A stretch of 64,000 nucleotides of DNA from Rikenellaceae bacterium (GTDB lineage Bacteria; Bacteroidota; Bacteroidia; Bacteroidales; Rikenellaceae): assembly GCA_015059845.1 (NCBI GenBank), contig SUZR01000006.1, positions 1 to 64,000 of the forward strand, in the 5' to 3' direction. This document shows, one piece after another, positions 1 to 10,284 of this stretch. Each line of letters begins with the position of its first letter. The stretch's first letter is position 1. The notes below the pieces were generated by a model. It was given only the letters and a program-made list of their open reading frames with translations, was not told the origin of the DNA and made no database searches. The translations under genes were made by a program, and so were the position numbers.

Positions 1-148
1 GAGATAATTGGTTCTCGATTTTCTGATAAACATATTAGAATTAAGGATAGAAAAGAAACTTTTATAGACTGATTCGAGTCACCATTAAAGCTACACTCGT
101 ATCCTATTAGGCTTTGAGCAAGCAAATAAGTATAATAATAAAAATTTT

Positions 149-2179
149 ATGGCAAGTCTAAACACTTTAAGAACAAAGTATGGTGTCATTTTGTCAGTAG
201 TTATTATCCTGGCATTGTTGGCATTTATCATCTCTTTGGGCCCCGAGATGGGCTTTTTTGGTAGCAACGACCCCACTGTTGGTGTAATCAACGGTGAGAA
301 GGTCGGTTATATGGAGTATATGAATGAGTATGAGACCATTAAGACCTACAACGGTGGCGATGAGTCAACCGAGGAGGGCTCAAACGCATTGGCAAATGCT
401 GCTTGGCAGGCATTGGTAGCTAAGCATTTGTTGGTTCCCGGTTTTAATGAGATGGGTATCGAGGTATCTGACGCTGAGCGTATGGCTATGATTAGCGGCG
501 AGCACCCCTCACAGGTCTTCTATAACGCATTTGCAGACCCTCAGACAGGCGAGTATAGCGTTGAGAATATCACAGCATTCCTCGCTCAGGTAAGCGCTAA
601 TCCCGAGTACCAGAACTTGTGGTCATACCTTAACTCACAGGCTTCACTCAACAGAATGTTGAGCAAGTATATGGGCGTAGTTAAGGCCGGTACTTTCGTA
701 AACAAGTTGGAGGTTGAGCAGGGTGTAGTTGCTGCAAACGAGAGCCGCAATGGCCGTATGGTTTCATTGGAGTACAATACTATCGCAGACTCATTGGTAA
801 CAATCAGCGATGCTGAGATTCAGAAGTACTACGATACTCACAAGAAGGAGTTCGCTAAGTTGCCCCACCGCGCTATCTCATACGTTGTATTTGACGTTGA
901 CCCCACCGATGCCGATATGCTCGATATCGAGAAGAAGGCTACAACTATGGGTGAGGAGTTCGCTGCTGCGGAGGATGTTCGCGCATTCGTTCGCAAGAAT
1001 ATGGGTACTGTTGGCGTGAACTACCAGTCAGCTGCTCAGCTCTCTGAGGAGGAGGCTGTTTTGCTCGATGGTAAGCAGTATGGTCCCGTTTTGAAGGCTA
1101 ACGAGTGGGTTATCTCTCGTCCTATCGATATCAAGATGGCTCCCGATTCTATCGGTTTGAACCACATCGTTCTGGATCCCGCACAGACAGCATTGGCTGA
1201 TAGCCTTATGACTGCTTTGAAGGGTGGCGCTGATTTCGCAGAGGCTGCTAAGACTCACTCAGGTTACGCTGCAACAGCTCAGGCTGGTGGCGATTTGGGT
1301 GTTATTCCTTTCTCTGCTTTGAATCCTGAGTTGGCTGAGGCTTTGGCAACAGCTAAGAAGGGTGATATCGTTAAGGTTACCGTTTCAGGTGTTACTCAGA
1401 TTTTGAAGGTGACTCGTACCGACGCTGCTAAGAAGCACGTTTTGGTAGGTACAGTAACAATCCCCGTTGAGCCCTCTTCAGCAACACGTCGCGATGTTCA
1501 CAACGTAGCAAGTGTATTCTCTGTAGATGGCAAGGGTTCGTTGGATAAGTTTAACGCTGCTGCAAACGCTGCTGCCGTTACTCCCCGTATCGCTCGTATC
1601 GCACAGGGCGACCGCACAATCGCTGGTTTGGAGAACTCACGCGAGGTAACTCGTTGGGCTTATGGCGCTAAGGTTGAGGAGATTTCAGAGATTTTCAACT
1701 TGGGTAATGCATACGTAGTTGCAATGTTGACTGAGATTGATGATTCAGAGTACACTTCTATTGATGAGGCTCGTACTAATATCTCATTGAACTTGCTTCG
1801 TGACAAGAAGTTTGAGCTTATCAAGGAGAAGTTGGCTGGTGCAACAATCGAGGATGTTGCAAAGACTGCAGGTGCTGAGGTTAAGCCTTTCGAGGGTGTT
1901 CAGTATAACGACTTCGGTGTAGGTGAGTTGATGCTCGAGCCTCGTTTGGTTGGTGCTATTGCAACCACTAAGGAGACTGGTAAGTTGTCAGCTCCCGTTA
2001 AGGGCTTTACAAACGCTGTTGTATTCGTTGTTGACAATATCGTTAAGAGCGAGACTCAGACAGCTGAGGCTGAGAAGGTTCGTCTGCAGGCTACTAACGA
2101 GAATGTAGCTTCACAGAGCGCTGTTATGGCATTGCAGAATATGGCCGAGATGGAGGACCTCCGTGGCCAGTATTTCTAA
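149..2179 (+). CDS. PpiD/SurA-like periplasmic peptidyl-prolyl cis-trans isomerase
   Basis: 676 aa, single N-terminal TM anchor (YGVILSVVIILALLAFIISLG), SurA_N-like region and rotamase-like segment (LNHIVLDPAQTALADSLMTALKGGADFAEAAKTHSG...GGDLGVIPFSALNPELAEAL). Confidence 0.9.
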   Translation: MASLNTLRTKYGVILSVVIILALLAFIISLGPEMGFFGSNDPTVGVINGEKVGYMEYMNEYETIKTYNGGDESTEEGSNALANAAWQALVAKHLLVPGFNEMGIEVSDAERMAMISGEHPSQVFYNAFADPQTGEYSVENITAFLAQVSANPEYQNLWSYLNSQASLNRMLSKYMGVVKAGTFVNKLEVEQGVVAANESRNGRMVSLEYNTIADSLVTISDAEIQKYYDTHKKEFAKLPHRAISYVVFDVDPTDADMLDIEKKATTMGEEFAAAEDVRAFVRKNMGTVGVNYQSAAQLSEEEAVLLDGKQYGPVLKANEWVISRPIDIKMAPDSIGLNHIVLDPAQTALADSLMTALKGGADFAEAAKTHSGYAATAQAGGDLGVIPFSALNPELAEALATAKKGDIVKVTVSGVTQILKVTRTDAAKKHVLVGTVTIPVEPSSATRRDVHNVASVFSVDGKGSLDKFNAAANAAAVTPRIARIAQGDRTIAGLENSREVTRWAYGAKVEEISEIFNLGNAYVVAMLTEIDDSEYTSIDEARTNISLNLLRDKKFELIKEKLAGATIEDVAKTAGAEVKPFEGVQYNDFGVGELMLEPRLVGAIATTKETGKLSAPVKGFTNAVVFVVDNIVKSETQTAEAEKVRLQATNENVASQSAVMALQNMAEMEDLRGQYF

Positions 2180-2197
2180 TCGATACTTCTCGAAAAT

Positions 2198-2230
2198 AAA
2201 ATCCCCGCCTAACAAGGTGGGGATTTTTTT
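2198..2230 (+). terminator. Intrinsic terminator after PPIase gene
   Basis: AAATCCCCGCC-TAACAA-GGTGGGGATTTTTTT. Confidence 0.8.
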
Positions 2231-2370
2231 GTATATATATTTTAGGTCTATATAGAATTTTCTTGCTGTGTCCATATATATGTCGTAGAATAATAATATT
2301 TCACCGGCTAATTTGGGCGTTTCACCCGTTGGAGGTCGTATAATAAGGGGTGTGTTTGGTCATAAATTAG

Positions 2371-2378
2371 TATCTTTG
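2371..2378 (+). promoter_or_regulatory. Bacteroidetes-type -7 box (TATCTTTG) upstream of RND operon 1
   Basis: Match to TAnnTTTG about 33 bp before the ATG at 2412; no well-spaced TTG -33 element seen. Confidence 0.5.
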
Positions 2379-2411
2379 TACATATTTTGTCAAATCAAAT
2401 TTTTATTATAT

Positions 2412-3479
2412 ATGAAGAGGAAATGGATTATCACCGCAGCTGTTGTTGCTGTTTTTGGCATCGTGCTTGGCGGATATAACTATTACAAGAATCATAAAGG
2501 CGCCGATGAGAAAGCCGTAAGTGCCGCACCTCGCAGTAATATACTAAGCGTAAATGGAGTTGTTGTCTCTCCGCAAAATCTAACTGAGGATATTAGAATG
2601 GTCGGTAACCTGTTGCCCGACGAGGAGGTGGACCTGACGTTTGAGACTTCGGGTAAGATTGTCGAGATTAACTTCAAGGAGGGTACAATGGTGAGCAAAG
2701 GTGACTTGCTGGCCAAAGTAAACGACAAGCCTCTTCAGGCGCAGCTGTCGCGTTATGAGGCGCAGCTAAAACTGGCTCAGGATAGAGTGTATCGTCAAAG
2801 TGCATTGCTGGAGAAAGATGCGGTGAGTCAGGAGGCCTTTGAGCAGGCTCGTACGGAGCTAGCAACACTCAATGCCGATATAGAGATAGTAAAGCAGAAT
2901 ATTGCGCTAACCGAGCTTCGTGCGCCGTTTGATGGTATCATCGGTTTGCGTAATGTCAGCGAGGGTGCCTATGCATCGCCGAGCGTTGTTGTGGCAAAAC
3001 TCACAAAGATTTCGCCCCTAAAGATTGATATGTTTGTTCCTGAGCGTTATGCCGACCAGATTAAACCCGGCACACCCCTGACCTTTACGGTTGAGGGTAT
3101 TAACGAGGAGTTCAAAGCTTCGGTATATGCCAAGGAGTCGGAGGTGGATAGCGATACGCGTATGTTGTCGGTACGTGCCACCTACGCTAATCCTGGAGGA
3201 CACCTGTTGCCTGGCCGTTTTATCTCGGCTAAGGTTCGTATGCAGGATATTCCCAATGCCATAGCCATCCCGACCGAGGCAATCGTTCCCGAGATGGGCG
3301 TGGATAAGGTGTTCATATATCGTGGTGGTAAGGCTAAGGCTACTGCCGTTAAGACTGCTTTGCGTACCGATGCATTGATTCATATTGTCGAGGGTATCGA
3401 GGTGGGTGATACCATCATCACTTCAGGTACGCTCCAGCTGCGAGAGGATTTGCCCGTACAGCTTAACGAAGTTAAATAA
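2412..3479 (+). CDS. RND efflux periplasmic adaptor (HlyD/MFP family)
   Basis: MKRKWIITAAVVAVFGIVLGG signal/TM, biotinyl-lipoyl-like and coiled-coil segments; start moved from ORF-track 2313 to 2412. Confidence 0.9.
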   Translation: MKRKWIITAAVVAVFGIVLGGYNYYKNHKGADEKAVSAAPRSNILSVNGVVVSPQNLTEDIRMVGNLLPDEEVDLTFETSGKIVEINFKEGTMVSKGDLLAKVNDKPLQAQLSRYEAQLKLAQDRVYRQSALLEKDAVSQEAFEQARTELATLNADIEIVKQNIALTELRAPFDGIIGLRNVSEGAYASPSVVVAKLTKISPLKIDMFVPERYADQIKPGTPLTFTVEGINEEFKASVYAKESEVDSDTRMLSVRATYANPGGHLLPGRFISAKVRMQDIPNAIAIPTEAIVPEMGVDKVFIYRGGKAKATAVKTALRTDALIHIVEGIEVGDTIITSGTLQLREDLPVQLNEVK

Positions 3480-3500
3480 CCGTCAAGAACTCATTGAAGT

Positions 3501-6500
3501 ATGAATATTTCCGAATTAAGTATACGACGACCGGTACTTGCGACGGTTATGACAATAATCATCGTCATCTTTGGCGTGATTGGTTATAGTTATTTGGGTG
3601 TGCGCGAGTATCCGAGTGTCGATAATCCCATTATCTCGGTATCTTGTTCCTACCCCGGAGCAAATGCTGACGTTATCGAAAACCAGATTACCGAGCCGTT
3701 GGAGCAGAATATTAATGGTATCCCTGGTATTCGTTCATTGTCGAGTGTCAGCTCGCAAGGCTCGAGCCGTATTACCGTAGAGTTTGAGCTGTCGGTGGAC
3801 CTCGAAACTGCGGCCAACGACGTGCGCGATAAGGTGTCACGTGCGCAGCGTTTCCTGCCGCGAGATTGTGACCCTCCGACCGTGTCGAAGGCCGACGCTG
3901 ATGCAATGCCAATCTTGATGGTTGCCGTGCAGAGCGATAAGCGTTCGCTGTTGGAGATAAGCGAGATTGCCGACCTTACAATCAAGGAGCAGTTGCAGAC
4001 CATCAACAACGTGAGTGCCGTGCAGATTTGGGGCGAGAAGCGTTACTCGATGCGTATATGGCTGGACCCTGCGAAGATGGCTGGCTATGGAATCACGCCC
4101 GTAGATGTGAAGAGCGCGATGGATAGAGAGAATGTCGAGTTGCCCTCTGGTAGTATTGAGGGTAATACCACCGAGCTTACTATCCGTACGATGGGTCTTA
4201 TGCATACGGCTAAGGAGTTTAATGACCTGGTTGTGCGCGAGAGTGACTCACGTATCATCCGTTTGAGCGATATCGGTCGTGCAGAGCTGGGCCCGCAGGA
4301 TACGCGCAGTTATATGAAGATGAATGGTGTGCCGATGGTGGGTGTGGTTGTTGTGCCACAGCCGGGTGCTAACCATATTGATATTGCCGATGCCGTTTAT
4401 GAGCGTGTGGAGCAGATGCGCAAGGATTTGCCTGAGGATGTTAAGCTGAGCTACGGTTTCGATAATACAAAATTTATCCGTGCCTCAATCGACGAGGTTA
4501 AGCAGACCGTTTACGAGGCATTTATCCTGGTTGTTATCATCATCTTCCTCTTTCTGCGTAACTTCCGCGTGACGCTCATCCCGTGTATTGTGATTCCCGT
4601 ATCGCTTATCGGTACATTCTTTTTGATGTATCTGGCGGGATTCTCTATCAACGTGCTTTCGATGTTGGCCGTGGTGCTTTCGGTGGGATTGGTTGTGGAT
4701 GATGCCATCGTAATGACCGAGAATATATATATACGTATTGAGCGCGGTATGTCGCCTTTCGAGGCGGGTATTGAGGGCGCGAAGGAGATTTTCTTTGCCG
4801 TTTTATCTACCTCTATCACGCTGCTTGCTGTATTCTTCCCCATCGTCTTTATGGAGGGTATGACGGGTAAGTTGTTCATCGAGTTCAGTTTGGTGATTTC
4901 GGGAGCCGTTATCATCTCTACATTCTGTGCGCTTACCGTAACGCCGATGCTGGCATCGAAGATTTTGGTGCGTCAGGAGAAGAAGAGTTGGTTCTACAAT
5001 AAGACTGAGCCCTTCTTCTTATGGCTGAATGATTTTTATAGCAGTACGCTTTCGGCATTCTTGAAGGTACGATGGCTGGCTATTCCGATTGTTGCCATTA
5101 TGATGGGTGTCATTGTATGGCTTTGGACAAGCATTCCATCCGAGTTGGCGCCGCTGGAGGACCGCTCGCAGATTACAATCAATACATCGGGCTCGGAGGG
5201 TGCTACCTATGAATATCTGCGCGATTATACCGAGGGTATTAACGACTTGGTCGATTCGCTTATGCCTGAGCGTCAATATGTGACGGCCCGCGTGAGCAGT
5301 GGTCGCGGTAATATCCAGATTGCGCTTAACGATATTAAGGAGCGTGACCGTACGCAGATGGAGATTGCCGAGGAGCTGTCGCAGGCGGTAAAGACACACA
5401 CCAAGGCGCGAGCCTTCGTGCAGCAGCAGACAACCTTCGGTAGCCGCCGAGGCGGTATGCCTGTGCAGTATGTGTTGCAGGCTATGACCATCGACAGATT
5501 GCAGGAGGTGCTGCCAAAGTTTATGGAGAAGGTCTATGAGAGCCCCGTATTCCAGATGGCCGATGTGAACCTGAAGTTCAGTAAGCCCGAGGCGCGTATC
5601 AATATCAACCGTGACAAGGCTAATCTGCTGGGCGTATCGACACGCGATATTGCGCAGACGTTGCAGTACGGCTTGAGTGGTCAGCGTATGGGTTACTTCT
5701 ATATGAATGGTAAGCAGTATGAGATTTTGGCTGAGATTAACCGCCAGCAACGTAATAAGCCTGCCGACCTGAAGTCAATCTACTTGCGTAGCGGCACGGG
5801 TGAGATGATTCAGATGGATAATCTTGTGAATGTAAACGAAGAGGTTGCCCCGCCGCAGCTCTACCATTATAACCGCTTCCTCTCGGCTACCGTATCGGCC
5901 GGATTGGCTAAGGGTAAGACCATCGGTGATGGACTAGAGGAGATGGACCGCATTGCGGCAGAGGTGCTGCCCGACGATTTCCGCACGGCGCTTACGGGCG
6001 ATTCAAAGGAGTTCCGCGAGAGTTCTTCGAGCCTTATGTTTGCCTTTATGCTGGCCATCCTGCTTATCTACTTGATTCTGGCTGCGCAGTTCGAGAGTTT
6101 CAAAGACCCGCTGGTAATTATGCTTACCGTGCCTTTGGCTATCGCAGGTGCACTGATATTTATGTCCACCACGGGCCAGACGATGAATATCTTCAGCCAG
6201 ATTGGTATTATTATGCTTATCGGATTGGTAGCTAAGAACGGTATCCTTATCGTTGAGTTTGCCAACCAGAAGCAGGAGGCGGGTATGAATCTTATGCAGG
6301 CCATCGAGGAGGCATCGTTGCAGCGTATGCGACCCATTCTGATGACAAGCGTATCTACAATTTTGGGACTCTTGCCTCTTACCTATGCTACGGGCGAGGG
6401 CGCTAATGGCCGTATCGCTATGGGTATCGCTGTTGTCGGCGGAATGTTGGTTTCGACCATCCTGACGCTCTACATTGTGCCTGCAATTTACTCTTACGTG

Positions 6501-6533
6501 TCAACCAACAGAAATAAGACAAATTCTAAATAA
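3501..6533 (+). CDS. RND family efflux transporter permease (AcrB/MexB-like)
   Basis: 1010 aa; MNISELSIRRPVLATVMTIIIVIFGVIGY; typical RND TM blocks (GLVVDDAIVMTENI, GLVAKNGILIVEF). Confidence 0.95.
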   Translation: MNISELSIRRPVLATVMTIIIVIFGVIGYSYLGVREYPSVDNPIISVSCSYPGANADVIENQITEPLEQNINGIPGIRSLSSVSSQGSSRITVEFELSVDLETAANDVRDKVSRAQRFLPRDCDPPTVSKADADAMPILMVAVQSDKRSLLEISEIADLTIKEQLQTINNVSAVQIWGEKRYSMRIWLDPAKMAGYGITPVDVKSAMDRENVELPSGSIEGNTTELTIRTMGLMHTAKEFNDLVVRESDSRIIRLSDIGRAELGPQDTRSYMKMNGVPMVGVVVVPQPGANHIDIADAVYERVEQMRKDLPEDVKLSYGFDNTKFIRASIDEVKQTVYEAFILVVIIIFLFLRNFRVTLIPCIVIPVSLIGTFFLMYLAGFSINVLSMLAVVLSVGLVVDDAIVMTENIYIRIERGMSPFEAGIEGAKEIFFAVLSTSITLLAVFFPIVFMEGMTGKLFIEFSLVISGAVIISTFCALTVTPMLASKILVRQEKKSWFYNKTEPFFLWLNDFYSSTLSAFLKVRWLAIPIVAIMMGVIVWLWTSIPSELAPLEDRSQITINTSGSEGATYEYLRDYTEGINDLVDSLMPERQYVTARVSSGRGNIQIALNDIKERDRTQMEIAEELSQAVKTHTKARAFVQQQTTFGSRRGGMPVQYVLQAMTIDRLQEVLPKFMEKVYESPVFQMADVNLKFSKPEARININRDKANLLGVSTRDIAQTLQYGLSGQRMGYFYMNGKQYEILAEINRQQRNKPADLKSIYLRSGTGEMIQMDNLVNVNEEVAPPQLYHYNRFLSATVSAGLAKGKTIGDGLEEMDRIAAEVLPDDFRTALTGDSKEFRESSSSLMFAFMLAILLIYLILAAQFESFKDPLVIMLTVPLAIAGALIFMSTTGQTMNIFSQIGIIMLIGLVAKNGILIVEFANQKQEAGMNLMQAIEEASLQRMRPILMTSVSTILGLLPLTYATGEGANGRIAMGIAVVGGMLVSTILTLYIVPAIYSYVSTNRNKTNSK

Positions 6534-6541
6534 TGGTTTGT

Positions 6542-7861
6542 ATGAAATATCTTCTCACTATATTGGCTGCTATAGGTATTGCCGCAAATGTAGCAGCGCA
6601 ACAAAATATAATCTCGCTTAAGGAGTGTCTTGAAACGGGACTTAAACAGAATTACGATATTCTAATTAGCCGCAATGAGCAACGAATAAGTGAGAATAAC
6701 GCAACGGCAGCAAATGCCGGTATGTTGCCCACATTGGCTCTCTCGGCTGGTTATATGACATCGGCCGACAGAACCGATACAACGCCTCGCGAAGGAGATA
6801 AGGTGGTTGATGCCGCAGCCTTCGACCAAACGGTGGACGTGGGGCTCTCGCTGAATTGGACGCTGTTCAATGGTATGAGCGTGCGTGCCAACTATAATAA
6901 GTTGCGCGAGTTGGAGCAGATGGGGGAGTTGAAGACCCGACTTACGATAGAGGATTTTGTTGCAAACCTGACGGCCGAGTATTATAACCTTATTCAGCAG
7001 ACCTTGCGTCTAAAGAATTTCCGCTATGCCGTAAGTTTGTCGCGTGAGCGTTTGCGCATAACCGAGGCTCGTTACCAGATTGGTGATTTCTCGCGTCTGG
7101 ATTTGTTGCAGGCTCGTGTTGATTTCAACGCCGACTCATCTCAATATATGTCACAGCAGGAGGCTGTCATTGCCTCACGTATCCGCATAAATGAGCTTAT
7201 GGCCAATAAGGATATAAATGCAAAATGTGTAGCTCGTGACTCGGTTATTAAGGTAAATGGTAACCTGCGTTGGGAGGAGCTGTCGGCGCAGATGACAGCC
7301 AATAATGTGTCGTTGCTGATATCGGACCACAATACCAATATCTCGATGTTGGATTTGAAGGCAGTAAAGTCGCGTAACTACCCCTACCTGAAGTTAGCGG
7401 CAGGGTATGGCTATACGCTTAACCGCTTTGGCAGTGGCACTACAAAACTGCGTGGTACGCTGGGCCCAAATGTTGGGTTAAATCTTGGTTTTACGCTATT
7501 TGATGGTAATAGACGCCGTGAGCAGCGCAATGCGAAAATTGAGGTTGAAAATGCTATCTATGAGCGTAATCAGATTGAGCAGTCGCTGCAAGCAGATTTG
7601 GCTAATTTCTGGCAGGCATATTTGAATAATCTTGAGGTTGTGAAACTTGAGAAGCAGAACGTAATCGCCGCCAAGGAGAATTATGAGATTGCTATGGAGC
7701 GCTACCTGCTGGGCGATTTGCCGGGCATTGAAATGCGCGAGGCACAGAAGAGCCTGCTTGACGCCGAGGAGCGAATCCTCACGGCCGAATACAACACCAA
7801 ACTCTGCGAGATATCACTGATGCAAATTAGCGGCAATATTTTGCAATATCTCTATGAGTGA
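6542..7861 (+). CDS. TolC-family outer membrane efflux protein
   Basis: Signal peptide MKYLLTILAAIGIAANVAAQ, OEP repeats (LRITEARYQIGDFSRLDLLQARVDF); third gene of RND operon 1. Confidence 0.92.
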   Translation: MKYLLTILAAIGIAANVAAQQNIISLKECLETGLKQNYDILISRNEQRISENNATAANAGMLPTLALSAGYMTSADRTDTTPREGDKVVDAAAFDQTVDVGLSLNWTLFNGMSVRANYNKLRELEQMGELKTRLTIEDFVANLTAEYYNLIQQTLRLKNFRYAVSLSRERLRITEARYQIGDFSRLDLLQARVDFNADSSQYMSQQEAVIASRIRINELMANKDINAKCVARDSVIKVNGNLRWEELSAQMTANNVSLLISDHNTNISMLDLKAVKSRNYPYLKLAAGYGYTLNRFGSGTTKLRGTLGPNVGLNLGFTLFDGNRRREQRNAKIEVENAIYERNQIEQSLQADLANFWQAYLNNLEVVKLEKQNVIAAKENYEIAMERYLLGDLPGIEMREAQKSLLDAEERILTAEYNTKLCEISLMQISGNILQYLYE

Positions 7862-7878
7862 CGTTAATGAAAAAGAAA

Positions 7879-7905
7879 AAGGAGTTCGAAAGAACTCCTT
7901 TTTTT
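7879..7905 (+). terminator. Intrinsic terminator of RND operon 1
   Basis: AAGGAGTTC-GAAA-GAACTCCTTTTTTT. Confidence 0.85.
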
Positions 7906-7908
7906 ATG

Positions 7909-7982
7909 TGATTCCGGCGGGATTCGAACCCACGACCCACAGCTTAGAAGGCTGTTGCTCTATCCAACTGAGCTACGGAACC
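7909..7982 (-). tRNA. tRNA-Arg (anticodon TCT)
   Basis: Minus strand GGTTCCGTAGCTCAGTTGGATAGAGCAACAGCCTTCTAAGCTGTGGGTCGTGGGTTCGAATCCCGCCGGAATCA; cloverleaf arms pair; loop CTTCTAA. Confidence 0.95.
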
Positions 7983-8217
7983 ATCACATAACCCTATTCA
8001 GGCTTTGGTGCCGCAAAATTAAGTTATTTATTTCTTTTATCCAAAAGAAATGCTGATTTTGAGATAGTATAATGTTTTTTCAGTTGTGCATTATGTTTTT
8101 AGGGGAATATATATGTATTAGGAGTCAGTTTTCGTATAATAATTTGCCAAAAAATAGTCTAATTGGATTATTTTTAATAACTTCGCACTCCGAAATTAAC
8201 CTAAAACCAGAAAAAAT

Positions 8218-8340
8218 ATGAAAAAACAAGTTTACTTATCTCCTCAAATAGAGGTTTTGGAGATTATGCCCGAGATGGGTTTTGCCGCAAGTGGTGATTC
8301 ATCAGCAACGATAGTAGATTGGGAAAGTGGAAATTTCTAA
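8218..8340 (+). CDS. Small 40-aa peptide upstream of fimbrillin-like lipoprotein (not in ORF track)
   Basis: ATG...TAA: MKKQVYLSPQIEVLEIMPEMGFAASGDSSATIVDWESGNF; A-rich leader CCAGAAAAAATATG; ends 11 bp before next ATG. Confidence 0.65.
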   Translation: MKKQVYLSPQIEVLEIMPEMGFAASGDSSATIVDWESGNF

Positions 8341-8351
8341 GTTTAAGTATT

Positions 8352-9743
8352 ATGAAAAGATATCTACTATTTATATTGGTATTTGCGATAGTCTTTGTAG
8401 GATGTAAAAGCGAAGATAATATTTCTGCGGATAATAGTCGTGTAACACTAAAGGCATTTAACGATGTGGCAACGCGAGTTACATTTGATGGTCAAGAATC
8501 TTTGTGGAGTAATGGAGATTATCTAAATGTCGTGGTCGATGGGCTTGATGAGGTGTATTCATTTAATTATGACGCTTCGACGGAGAATCATTTCGTTTGC
8601 GACAATCTTCAGTTGCCTGCCGATAATAACGATATTTATGCTTTTTATGGCGTTGGAGCCAATTATATCAACGTTGCAGATAAGGCGGCTACAATCGATT
8701 TAGCTTCTCCATCTCAGGTACAATCTACGCTATCTCCAACAGCACATATTGCCCAGTATGATATATTGTATGGCAAAACTTTGGGTGCACCCAACGATAA
8801 TATTAGCATTGCGATGAATCATACCATAGTTGCTGTAAAAATAAATATTTTAAACTCATTGCAGGAGTCAAAGACCATAAAGAGTGTGACATTCTCAGTG
8901 CCGGAAAATATTCGATTGTCTGGTAGCCATACGATAAATCTATATACGGATGTTATTGATGCTGCCTCTTCTAATGATGGTAACAGCATAAAGTTGTCGT
9001 TTGAAGAGTCTCTTTTGCTTGAGATGAATGATGTGGTTACGGCGTGGATTGCTACTGCACCTTTTGCTCTTGTTGAGGGTGATGAACTGATAATCGATAT
9101 AACAACTATGGACGAGGAGGTATATCGCTGTACAAAGTTGATTTCGAGTGATGGTATTACATTTAACGCAGGAAGTATTATGTCAACGGATATAACCATT
9201 GGAGGTAATGCTCCACTCGTTGAACCAGATACTCCAGCCGAGCCAGAGCTACCTGCCGCTATTAATATTGTTGTTAATCCTGCTGATAGCAATACTATGT
9301 TTGCTGATTTTCCTGCATCGAAAGAGGCTAATGTGACAAGCGGAGAGTTTACGCTTGACGGATATACTTTTGCTTTTAGTAGTCCTGTACCGTTCTATCT
9401 GTCAAAAAATAACCGAATCCGATTTGAGTCAGGTATCACAAAGAGTAATGTTGCAATGATAAAGTTACCTGTCGTTCCTAATTATAAACTTACATCAGTT
9501 ACCTTGGCATCAACTGCGGCTAATAGTACTCGTAACTATATGTTTGCAATAACGAATGCTCAGCAGACTGTGATTACGGGAGGTGAGGCACACAAATTGA
9601 CCGATGTACAATATTCTTATAATTTAACACTGCCATCGGATGATACGGAGTGTTATATATGTATTAGCCATACAAAATCTACCGGTAATACAAATTTCGT
9701 AGATTTATCATATATCTCACTTACATATTCGATAATAGAGTAG
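8352..9743 (+). CDS. Fimbrillin-family-like surface lipoprotein
   Basis: Lipoprotein signal MKRYLLFILVFAIVFVGCKSEDN; N-terminal fimbrillin-like pattern (VTLKAFNDVATRVTFDGQESLWSNGDYLNVVVDG); start moved from 8319 to 8352. Confidence 0.75.
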   Translation: MKRYLLFILVFAIVFVGCKSEDNISADNSRVTLKAFNDVATRVTFDGQESLWSNGDYLNVVVDGLDEVYSFNYDASTENHFVCDNLQLPADNNDIYAFYGVGANYINVADKAATIDLASPSQVQSTLSPTAHIAQYDILYGKTLGAPNDNISIAMNHTIVAVKINILNSLQESKTIKSVTFSVPENIRLSGSHTINLYTDVIDAASSNDGNSIKLSFEESLLLEMNDVVTAWIATAPFALVEGDELIIDITTMDEEVYRCTKLISSDGITFNAGSIMSTDITIGGNAPLVEPDTPAEPELPAAINIVVNPADSNTMFADFPASKEANVTSGEFTLDGYTFAFSSPVPFYLSKNNRIRFESGITKSNVAMIKLPVVPNYKLTSVTLASTAANSTRNYMFAITNAQQTVITGGEAHKLTDVQYSYNLTLPSDDTECYICISHTKSTGNTNFVDLSYISLTYSIIE

Positions 9744-9764
9744 ATATACTTTTTAGTTAGTGAT

Positions 9765-9798
9765 TGGGTTAAGAGGTAATGCTCTTAACCCATTTTTT
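9765..9798 (+). terminator. Intrinsic terminator
   Basis: TGGGTTAAGAG-loop-CTCTTAACCCATTTTTT. Confidence 0.85.
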
Positions 9799-9878
9799 AT
9801 AAATTGTATATTTGGTGACGATATTTCGAAATAATGTGGCAGACGATAATACCTCTTCGTAAGTTGTAGAGATAAAGA

Positions 9879-9910
9879 AACTCCCATAAAACTAAGGTTT
9901 TATGGGAGTT
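9879..9910 (-). terminator. Intrinsic terminator downstream of tRNA-Ser
   Basis: 14-bp perfect stem AACTCCCATAAAAC-TAAG-GTTTTATGGGAGTT; T-rich tail on minus strand. Confidence 0.75.
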
Positions 9911-9947
9911 GTCCTTGTATCTGCAAGTTCTATCTTGCAGCCTTTGG

Positions 9948-10035
9948 CGGAAGGAGGGGGATTCGAACCCCCGGTACCCTAATCGAGTACGTCAGTTTAG
10001 CAAACTGGTGGTTTCAGCCACTCACCCATCCTTCC
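9948..10035 (-). tRNA. tRNA-Ser (anticodon GCT)
   Basis: Minus strand GGAAGGATGGGTGAGTGGCTGAAACCACCAGTTTGCTAAACTGACGTACTCGATTAGGGTACCGGGGGTTCGAATCCCCCTCCTTCCG; long variable arm. Confidence 0.95.
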
Positions 10036-10284
10036 TGACCGAATTCTCCGTTAAAGAGTGGTGCAAATGTAGGCAAAAAAAACTATTGTACAAAATATCG
10101 GTCGCAAATTTTTTTATAAATATTAAAAAATGCCGTTTTTTAGCCGCCACGACATATAATAATATGGTAAATCGTACGATAAATACCTTTCGGGCAGAAG
10201 ATATTGGGAAATGGATGCCGAGAAAATGGAAATTATAATTATATTTGCATAATATAATAAGAATTAACCCTTAAAACATATTTT

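Noticed and set aside
9909-10238. 109-aa + strand ORF over the tRNA-Ser region
   Set aside because: Spans the tRNA gene on the opposite strand; the familiar KEGDSNPRYP-type peptide is the usual artefact of translating antisense tRNA-Ser.
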